Shown: one piece after another, positions 6,367 through 11,751 of the stretch
Numbering within the stretch: the first letter of the stretch is position 1
How the letters are laid out: every line of letters starts with the position of its first letter
NCBI GenBank assembly: GCA_023444445.1
Contig: JAEXMK010000091.1
Span: 1 to 11,751 of the forward strand
From: Pseudomonadota bacterium
GTDB taxonomy: Bacteria > Pseudomonadota > Alphaproteobacteria > Rhizobiales > Rhizobiaceae
Length of the DNA: 11,751 nucleotides
Reading direction: 5' to 3'
Translations under genes and position numbers: made by a program
The notes under the pieces: model-generated
Told to the model about the DNA's origin: nothing
Databases searched by the model: none
What the model saw: the letters and a program-made list of their open reading frames with translations, nothing else

Positions 6367-7244
6367 CCGATCATGTCTCCGCCCACCATGTCGCCACCGA
6401 GTGACGTATCGATGCCGCAGACGAATATGCCCGCCTCGTCAGCTGCTTTCAACATCGCGTCACGATCGAGCACCAGCGCCCGCCCAGCTTCAACGGCGAT
6501 ACCCGCCAGCCCGGCTCTTTTCGCATTTTCCACGGTTTCGATGCCTATGGTCGGCAAATCGGCGCGTACATCCTGCTGAGGCTTGCAGAGCTTCACCAGC
6601 ACGCCTTTACGGCGAGGCGATATGCGCCCTTCGGCACGCAGAGCGGCGACGCGGGCCAGCATGGCATCCGTACCCTCTACCCCCTCCAGCGCCACGATGC
6701 GGCCACCAACGGAGACGGCCCCCTGCCCGACATCGAGCTTGCCGAGCGCAAGTGCCGCTTCAGCGGCCTTACGAATATCCTTCATATCCTCGTCGGCAGG
6801 CTTCTGTCCGCCGAAAGGACCGGTCGTTGCCAAAAGGCCGGGCGCAATCTCGTGCGCACCAATGACTTTTGCGCCGAGCGTGCTGATGATCTTGATGACC
6901 ATCTGCAGAACCGCATCATCGCCACCTGACAACAACGTTTTGACGATGGAGGGCAACTTGAGCAGAATACCCACGGTCGGGCGGATTTCCCGCCACTCCG
7001 GACGCCGCGCCACGCCGCCGGACAACACGACGCGGTCTACCTTGTTTTCACGCAACAGACGGCCAAGACCGGCGACATCGCCAACACTGATCACGGCATT
7101 GTCGAAATCGCTCCAGTCGAAACGGGAATCATCGCGCAAGCGCACGATGAAGGGGTTCTCGCCCATCTCACGGGCGGCGGCCGCCACATAAAGCGGCAGC
7201 TGGCCGCTGCCGGCCACGATGGCGAGACGCCCGCCGCCTGTCAC
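6363..7244 (-). CDS. lpxI: UDP-2,3-diacylglucosamine pyrophosphatase (LpxI, DUF1009 family)
   Basis: Hydrolyses UDP-2,3-diacylglucosamine to lipid X and UMP, the step done by LpxH in enterobacteria. The 293-residue protein has the LpxI N-terminal domain (LAIVAGSGQLPLYVA at 7-21) and a C-terminal catalytic domain with VLVKLCKPQQDVRADLPTIG (215-234). Asp225 in that segment coincides in number and context with the catalytic Asp225 I recall for Caulobacter LpxI. No metallophosphoesterase motifs of LpxH are present. The position between lpxA and lpxB supports the call. The start is GTG at 7244, three bases after the lpxA stop, with only a weak GGGG upstream, so coupling to lpxA translation is likely. 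The C-terminus ends in a short Gly-Asp-Met repeat. Confidence 0.94.
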   Translation of the reverse strand: MTGGGRLAIVAGSGQLPLYVAAAAREMGENPFIVRLRDDSRFDWSDFDNAVISVGDVAGLGRLLRENKVDRVVLSGGVARRPEWREIRPTVGILLKLPSIVKTLLSGGDDAVLQMVIKIISTLGAKVIGAHEIAPGLLATTGPFGGQKPADEDMKDIRKAAEAALALGKLDVGQGAVSVGGRIVALEGVEGTDAMLARVAALRAEGRISPRRKGVLVKLCKPQQDVRADLPTIGIETVENAKRAGLAGIAVEAGRALVLDRDAMLKAADEAGIFVCGIDTSLGGDMVGGDMIG

Positions 7245-7247
7245 AGC

Positions 7248-8063
7248 TCACTTGCCCCGGTTGGGCGAAGATATCGCGCGATCACTATCCGCACCGATGA
7301 AATCGATGACTTCGAGCGCCTGCGGGCAATCCAGATAGTCGTCACGGTTAATTGCCGCCGCATTGCCGCGGATCGTGCCTTCGGCCTCGAAAATCGCCTT
7401 ATAAACGCGTCTGACCTTGTGGATGTCCGCACGCTCGATGCCGGCGCGCGTCATGCCCACGACGTTCAGGCCGCCGAGGATGCCGGGATTGCCGTTCAGC
7501 ATGCCATAGGGAATGACGTCGTAATTGACCGCAGACAGTCCGCCGATGAATGCCTGACGGCCGATACGTGTAAACTGGTGCACGGCGCAACCGCCCCCCA
7601 GAATAGCGCGGTCCTCGATGGTGACATGGCCAGCCAGCATCACATTGTTGGACAGGATGATGTGACTGCCGAGACGGCAGTCATGCGCGACATGCGAATT
7701 GGCGAGAAAGAGGTTGTCATCACCGACAATGGTCTTGCCGCTGCCATCGGAACTGCCGGCATTCATCGTCACGCCTTCGCGCATGATGCAGCGTTCACCG
7801 ATTTCGAGGGTCGTTTCCGAACCATCGTGGCGAACAGCCTGGGGCGTGCCACCGATCACCGCCATGGAATGAATAACCGATCCACGGCCGATGACCGTCA
7901 GGCCGGACACCACGGCGTGGTTATGAAGCCGGACATCATCATGCAGCGTCACCTTCGGCCCGACATAGGCAAGCGCACCGATGACGACATTTTCACCGAT
8001 GACCGCTCCATCCTCGACAACAGCGGTCGGATGGATTTTTGCCGACGCCGCAATCTTGCTCAT
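7248..8063 (-). CDS. lpxA: UDP-N-acetylglucosamine 3-O-acyltransferase (LpxA)
   Basis: First enzyme of lipid A synthesis: moves a 3-hydroxyacyl chain from acyl carrier protein to the 3-OH of UDP-GlcNAc. The 271-residue protein is a left-handed beta-helix of hexapeptide repeats (about 1-190) with a helical C-terminal domain. Histidines of SHVAHDC (124, 127), AGHV (146) and VHQF (162) match E. coli His122, 125, 144 and 160 with a constant offset of two, so His127 is the catalytic base. The hydrocarbon-ruler position, Gly173 in E. coli, is Gly175 here, which suggests a long (about C14) 3-hydroxyacyl chain. The ATG at 8063 overlaps the fabZ stop as ATGA, with GAGGG just upstream inside fabZ. Confidence 0.97.
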   Translation of the reverse strand: MSKIAASAKIHPTAVVEDGAVIGENVVIGALAYVGPKVTLHDDVRLHNHAVVSGLTVIGRGSVIHSMAVIGGTPQAVRHDGSETTLEIGERCIMREGVTMNAGSSDGSGKTIVGDDNLFLANSHVAHDCRLGSHIILSNNVMLAGHVTIEDRAILGGGCAVHQFTRIGRQAFIGGLSAVNYDVIPYGMLNGNPGILGGLNVVGMTRAGIERADIHKVRRVYKAIFEAEGTIRGNAAAINRDDYLDCPQALEVIDFIGADSDRAISSPNRGK

Positions 8064-8527
8064 TGCTGGCCCTCAGGGATCATCATCGCCCCCACATCGG
8101 CCTCCGCTACAAGCGCGCCGTCCACCTTCGCTTCGCAATGGAACTTAAAGACATTCCCACGCTGACGCTGCTTGGTGACATGGATTTCCAGACGATCGCC
8201 GGGGATCACGGGCTTGCGGAAACGGGCGTTGTCGATCGTCATGAAGTAGACCAGATGACCACCTTCACCCTGGCTGCGAGCGCATATAGCGCCTGCCGTC
8301 TGGGCCATGGCTTCGACAATCAGAACGCCCGGCATGATCGGCCGGTCCGGGAAATGGCCGGTGAAATGTGGTTCGTTGACCGTCACATTCTTGATGCCAA
8401 TCGCCGAATTATTACCATCGATCTCAACGATCTTGTCGATCAGCAGGAACGGGTAACGATGTGGCAGAAGCTTCATGACTTCCAGGATGTCAGCCGTGCC
8501 AAGCGTCGCCTTCGTTTCATCAGCCAT
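8060..8527 (-). CDS. fabZ: 3-hydroxyacyl-ACP dehydratase (FabZ)
   Basis: Dehydrates 3-hydroxyacyl-ACP to trans-2-enoyl-ACP in fatty acid elongation, competing with LpxA and LpxD for the same acyl donors. The 155-residue hot-dog-fold protein has the catalytic His58 in [10 protein letters not shown] and Glu72 in VLIVEAMAQ, matching E. coli His54 and Glu68. The ATG at 8527 is preferred over an in-frame GTG at 8554 because CAGGAG lies nine bases upstream and [14 protein letters not shown] is a normal N-terminus. The longer form would only add a Lys-rich leader (MIKKQEKKT). Its start overlaps the lpxD stop by eight bases and its stop overlaps the lpxA start, so it is embedded in the lipid A operon. 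Confidence 0.96.
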   Translation of the reverse strand: MADETKATLGTADILEVMKLLPHRYPFLLIDKIVEIDGNNSAIGIKNVTVNEPHFTGHFPDRPIMPGVLIVEAMAQTAGAICARSQGEGGHLVYFMTIDNARFRKPVIPGDRLEIHVTKQRQRGNVFKFHCEAKVDGALVAEADVGAMMIPEGQQ

Positions 8528-9587
8528 TGTTTTTTTCTCCTGTTTTTTTATCACGCTCTTCGGCGCGGGCCAGAATGTCGGCCATATCGCGCAGGAAATG
8601 TTTCATCGGGCGCGCCGGTATTCCGCCATAACGGCTGCCAGCGGGAACATCGGCAACCACACCGCTCATCGCGGCGATCTGCACACCGTCGCCAATAGTG
8701 ATATGGCCATTGATGCCCGTTGCGCCGCCAATCATCACACCGTCACCGATGCGGGTGCTGCCGGCAATACCGACCTTGCTGACAATGCCGCAATGGCGGC
8801 CGATGCGAACGTTGTGACCGATCTGCACCTGATTGTCGATCTTGGTGCCTTCGCCAATAACGGTGTCATCCATCGTGCCACGATCGATCGTCGTATCGGC
8901 ACCGATCTCGACATTGTCCTGAATGATGACCCGGCCGATCTGCACGATCTTCAGCATGCCACGTGGACCGGGCGCATAACCGAACCCATCCTGGCCGATG
9001 CGCGCGCCGTTATGGATGATGACATTATTGCCGAGCAACGCCGCAAGAATGCTTGCTCCACCGGCAATGGTGCAATCGCGACCGATCTGTACATGAGGAC
9101 CAATCACGACACCCGGCCCAATGCGTGTTCCCGCGCCAATATGGGCCCCCGCGCCGATCACGGCCAGCGGTTCCACGATGACACCCGGCTCAAGCTTTGC
9201 TGACGGATCGACAAACGCAGCCGGGGAAATTTCCGTTTCCATCGGTGCAACGGTCGACGGTCGCATGGCGGATGGATGCAATAAAGCACCGGCCTGCGCA
9301 AACAGCGTGTGCGGGGTCTTCGATATCAATGCCGGAATATGGGAAGGCACAAAATTCTTTAGGGCCGCATCACAAATGACAGCGCCCGCCTCGCAAGTCA
9401 GCAGTTCGTCGTTGCTCTTGCGGGAAAGAATGTAACAGAGCTGATCGGGTTTTGCCCGGTAGACCGGCGCAACGGACCTGATAATCCGCTCGCCTGCCGC
9501 CTCATCAGACAGTTCCGCCCCAAAACGGTCTGCGATATCTTTCAATCGCAGTCCCTCGTGGGGCGGAAAAAATGCGTTGTATTCCAT
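8520..9587 (-). CDS. lpxD: UDP-3-O-acylglucosamine N-acyltransferase (LpxD)
   Basis: Third acylation-pathway enzyme: adds a 3-hydroxyacyl chain from ACP to the 2-amino group of UDP-3-O-acylglucosamine, giving the substrate of LpxI. The 355-residue protein has an N-terminal uridine-binding domain (about 1-115) followed by a long left-handed beta-helix of hexapeptide repeats (about 125-320) and a charged C-terminal helix. His258 in NQVQIGHNV and His295 in GINGHITIG match the E. coli residues His239 and His276. The ATG at 9587 has GGAG about ten bases upstream and lies 49 bp after the bamA stop. Its last codons are A-rich and contain the fabZ ribosome-binding site. Confidence 0.97.
   Translation of the reverse strand: MEYNAFFPPHEGLRLKDIADRFGAELSDEAAGERIIRSVAPVYRAKPDQLCYILSRKSNDELLTCEAGAVICDAALKNFVPSHIPALISKTPHTLFAQAGALLHPSAMRPSTVAPMETEISPAAFVDPSAKLEPGVIVEPLAVIGAGAHIGAGTRIGPGVVIGPHVQIGRDCTIAGGASILAALLGNNVIIHNGARIGQDGFGYAPGPRGMLKIVQIGRVIIQDNVEIGADTTIDRGTMDDTVIGEGTKIDNQVQIGHNVRIGRHCGIVSKVGIAGSTRIGDGVMIGGATGINGHITIGDGVQIAAMSGVVADVPAGSRYGGIPARPMKHFLRDMADILARAEERDKKTGEKNNG
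8537..8541 (-). promoter_or_regulatory. Ribosome-binding site deciding the fabZ start, between two A-runs
   Basis: AGGAG on the minus strand lies nine bases before the ATG at 8527 and inside the last codons of lpxD. It is flanked on each side by a run of seven A residues (8530-8536 and 8543-8549 as T on the plus strand). This leaves the site unstructured in an otherwise GC-rich message, and it supports the shorter FabZ reading. Confidence 0.75.
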
Positions 9588-9636
9588 CAGCCGGAAACTC
9601 CAGAACGTTCAAAGTTGCAGATCTGGACTGCCGATA

Positions 9637-11751
9637 TCAGAAACTGTTGGACATGCCAAACCGGAAACGCTGTTCCTCGTCGTAGTCTTCCTTGGCAATC
9701 GGAATAGCATAGTCAACGCGGATAGGACCGAAGGGCGATGCCCACATCACGCCGATACCAGCGGATGCGCGGATCGAGTTGTCGTCCTTGACGGTCTGCG
9801 ATGTGGAGACCTTGTTGCCATACATCGTACCAGCGTCGACGAAGCCAGCGAGGCGGAGGCCGAAGTCTTCCGGAACACCAGGCATCGGGGCCGTAACTTC
9901 CGCAGAAGCCGCGAAGTACGTCGTACCACCGATGGAGTCGGAACCAATGCGCGGACCGATACCATCGTTCTTGAATCCGCGAACCTGACGACCGCCAAAC
10001 TTGAACTGATCGAAGACCAGCAGATTGTCACCCGTCGGCAGGACGTGACCAGCCTGGCCAGTCAGCGAGCCGATGATATCGTACTCATCCGAGAGCGTGT
10101 GGTAGTAGCGAGCCTTGGCGTAAATCTTGTAGTATTCGGAATCGCCACCGAGACCTGCAAACTCGTTCGTCAACGCACCCTGCCAGCCTTCGCGCGGCAT
10201 GTTGCGGTCGTCGAGCGTATTGTAGTTCAAGGTGTTGGAAATGATGGACTGGGTCCAGTCACCGCCGCGGATCAGAGCCTGATAAGGTTCTGCAAGATTG
10301 GCGTTGTTCTGCCAATCACCCTTACCGTCATAATTGATCTGCTTGTAGGTGTACTTGAACGTCGTCGAAAGGTTTTCCGTAATCGGCGCAGTCACGCGCA
10401 GCGCAAAGCCCTGTTCGTCGTAATTGTAGTAGTCTTCGCTCTTGCTCTGGTTCTTGAAGAGGTCGAAACCGGCAGCCAGACGGTAGCCAAGGAAATAGGG
10501 CTCGGTGAAAGACAGCGAGTAGGTACGTGCATCGTCTTCACCCGCACCAGCGGCAACGCGGATGTACTGACCGCGACCGAGGAAGTTCTTTTCCTCGACC
10601 GATGCTTCGAGCAGCACGCCGTCGTTCTGCGAGTAACCCGCACCGATACCGAACGAACCCGTCGACTGGTCTTCAACGTCTACCACGATCACCACGCGGT
10701 CAGGCGCACTGCCGCCAGCGGTCGAGATATTGACCTTGGAGAAATAACCCAGTGCTTCGAGACGGCGCTTTGCAGCGGTGATGACCGTCTGGTTGAACGC
10801 ATCACCTTCGGAAATATCGAATTCGCGACGGATGACATAGTCACGCGTACGGGTGTTGCCACGGATTTCGATACGCTCGACGTAAGCACGCTCACCCTGG
10901 TCGACGATGTAGGTCACGCCGATGGTGTTGCCAGACATGTCGCGGTCGCCACGCGGCGTAACACGGGCGAAGGGATAGCCTTCACCGGCAACGCGCTTGG
11001 AAATTGCTTCCATGCTCTGCTGGACTTCCTTGGCGCTGTAGCTTCCACCCTGACGGGTTTCCACGAGGCCCTGCAACTCGGAACCATCAACACCCGGAAC
11101 AGTCGATTCGACCGCGACGTTGCCGAAGTTGTACTTTTTGCCTTCGTCAACCGTGATGGAGATGGTGTATTCGTTCTTGGACTCGTCCAGAACCGCCTCG
11201 GAAGACACGACGCGGAAGTCGGCATATCCGTGGTTGTAGTAGAACTGGCGCAGCGCCTCTTCGTCGGCGCGCAGCTTGTCCTCGTTGTAAACGTCCTTAC
11301 GCGTCAGGAACGACAGCATGTTGGACTTCTTGGTGTTGATGACGGCGGCCAGACGACCATCGCTATAGGCATTGTTGCCAATGAAATCGATGCGGCCAAT
11401 CTTCGTGCGCTCGCCTTCATTGATCACGAAAGCGATGTTCACACGGCCCTGACCGACGGAAACGGTCTGCGTGGTGATTTCGACATCGCTACGGCCGATG
11501 GCAGCATAGGCTTCCTTGATGCGGGCAATATCAGCCGTCACGATCGCCTGATTGAACGGGCCCATCGACTGCGTCTGAACGACGCCGGCGAGCTTGTCGT
11601 CCTTGATCTTGCGGTTGCCGTTGAAGACCACCTGGTTGACAAGCTGGTTCTCATTGACGGTCACGACCAGCGTGCTGCCGGAAACGCGCATGGATACATT
11701 CGAGAAGTAACCGGTGGCGTAAAGACGCTTCACCGATTCATCGATATCCGA
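9637..11751 (-). CDS. bamA: Outer-membrane protein assembly factor BamA (5' end outside window)
   Basis: Core Omp85 subunit of the BAM complex, which folds beta-barrel proteins into the outer membrane. The frame is open to the window edge. The 704 visible residues start inside POTRA1 (SDIDESVKRLYATGYFSNV), so the signal peptide and roughly the first 60-75 residues are missing. POTRA2 to POTRA5 follow at about 36-113, 114-203, 204-286 and 287-361, each ending in a pattern like VNEG, VDEG, VDQG or VDVED. The barrel runs from about 362 to 704 and carries the loop-6 VRGF motif at 590-593 and a C-terminal beta-signal ending in Phe. No in-frame start inside the window is genuine. The gene heads the visible part of the lipid A cluster. 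Confidence 0.97.
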   Translation of the reverse strand, partial: SDIDESVKRLYATGYFSNVSMRVSGSTLVVTVNENQLVNQVVFNGNRKIKDDKLAGVVQTQSMGPFNQAIVTADIARIKEAYAAIGRSDVEITTQTVSVGQGRVNIAFVINEGERTKIGRIDFIGNNAYSDGRLAAVINTKKSNMLSFLTRKDVYNEDKLRADEEALRQFYYNHGYADFRVVSSEAVLDESKNEYTISITVDEGKKYNFGNVAVESTVPGVDGSELQGLVETRQGGSYSAKEVQQSMEAISKRVAGEGYPFARVTPRGDRDMSGNTIGVTYIVDQGERAYVERIEIRGNTRTRDYVIRREFDISEGDAFNQTVITAAKRRLEALGYFSKVNISTAGGSAPDRVVIVVDVEDQSTGSFGIGAGYSQNDGVLLEASVEEKNFLGRGQYIRVAAGAGEDDARTYSLSFTEPYFLGYRLAAGFDLFKNQSKSEDYYNYDEQGFALRVTAPITENLSTTFKYTYKQINYDGKGDWQNNANLAEPYQALIRGGDWTQSIISNTLNYNTLDDRNMPREGWQGALTNEFAGLGGDSEYYKIYAKARYYHTLSDEYDIIGSLTGQAGHVLPTGDNLLVFDQFKFGGRQVRGFKNDGIGPRIGSDSIGGTTYFAASAEVTAPMPGVPEDFGLRLAGFVDAGTMYGNKVSTSQTVKDDNSIRASAGIGVMWASPFGPIRVDYAIPIAKEDYDEEQRFRFGMSNSF

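Noticed and set aside
8528..8554. GTG start giving FabZ nine more residues
   Set aside because: The extension is a Lys-rich reading of the lpxD tail; the ATG at 8527 has a well-spaced CAGGAG.
8475..9203. Plus-strand open frame of 242 codons opposite lpxD
   Set aside because: It mirrors the hexapeptide-repeat codons of lpxD, which gives a repetitive Ala/Asp/Asn-rich shadow with no independent support.
7248..9587. Apparent internal repeats in lpxA and lpxD
   Set aside because: They are the hexapeptide repeats of the left-handed beta-helix at protein level, not DNA tandem repeats or a CRISPR array.
11731..11733. GTG at 11733 as a start of bamA
   Set aside because: The frame stays open to the window edge with sequence fitting POTRA1 (SDIDES before VKRLY), so this is an internal valine codon.

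Overview
The window looks like chromosomal DNA of an alphaproteobacterium of the Rhizobiales, most likely an Agrobacterium/Rhizobium relative. The grounds are a GC-rich sequence, a hexameric-type citrate synthase of rhizobial character, and a bamA-lpxD-fabZ-lpxA-lpxI-lpxB cluster that uses LpxI, not LpxH, for the lipid A pyrophosphatase step. I see no insertion sequence, phage gene, CRISPR array, rRNA or tRNA. Assignment to a genus is inference from memory of protein sequences, not from a search.

Layout. (1) 3-1292, + strand: complete gltA, closed by a strong intrinsic terminator at 1312-1345. (2) 1366-4989, - strand: a five-gene unit. In transcription order it encodes a GntR/FCD-family regulator, a periplasmic solute-binding protein, two membrane permeases and an ATPase of the polar amino acid ABC uptake family. 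The genes are tightly packed: a ribosome-binding site lies inside the regulator's last codons, one junction is an ATGA overlap and another a 23-bp overlap. The one loose junction (81 bp, after the binding protein) holds a strong hairpin. (3) 4990-5181: the only real intergenic region. It carries a near-consensus sigma-54 promoter, a palindrome over the regulator's start codon that fits a GntR-type operator, and two further inverted repeats. (4) 5182-11751, - strand: the envelope cluster bamA (5' end outside the window), lpxD, fabZ, lpxA, lpxI and lpxB. Most junctions overlap or are nearly so, apart from a 49-bp bamA-lpxD gap.

How the genes work together. LpxA, LpxD, LpxI and LpxB are four of the early lipid A enzymes. 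FabZ draws on the same 3-hydroxyacyl-ACP pool for fatty acid elongation. BamA inserts the outer-membrane beta-barrels that share the membrane with the finished lipid A. GltA is the entry enzyme of the TCA cycle and is a convergent neighbour, not part of either operon. The ABC unit sits between gltA and lpxB as a self-contained uptake cassette with its own regulator.

No wholly new system is evident. The part most worth a second look is the control region and ligand specificity of the ABC cassette. Its promoter looks sigma-54 dependent, with a predicted start virtually at the ATG. Its binding protein keeps the usual carboxylate-binding arginine but lacks the usual amine-binding aspartate. Its regulator lacks the usual metal-binding aspartate of the FCD fold.
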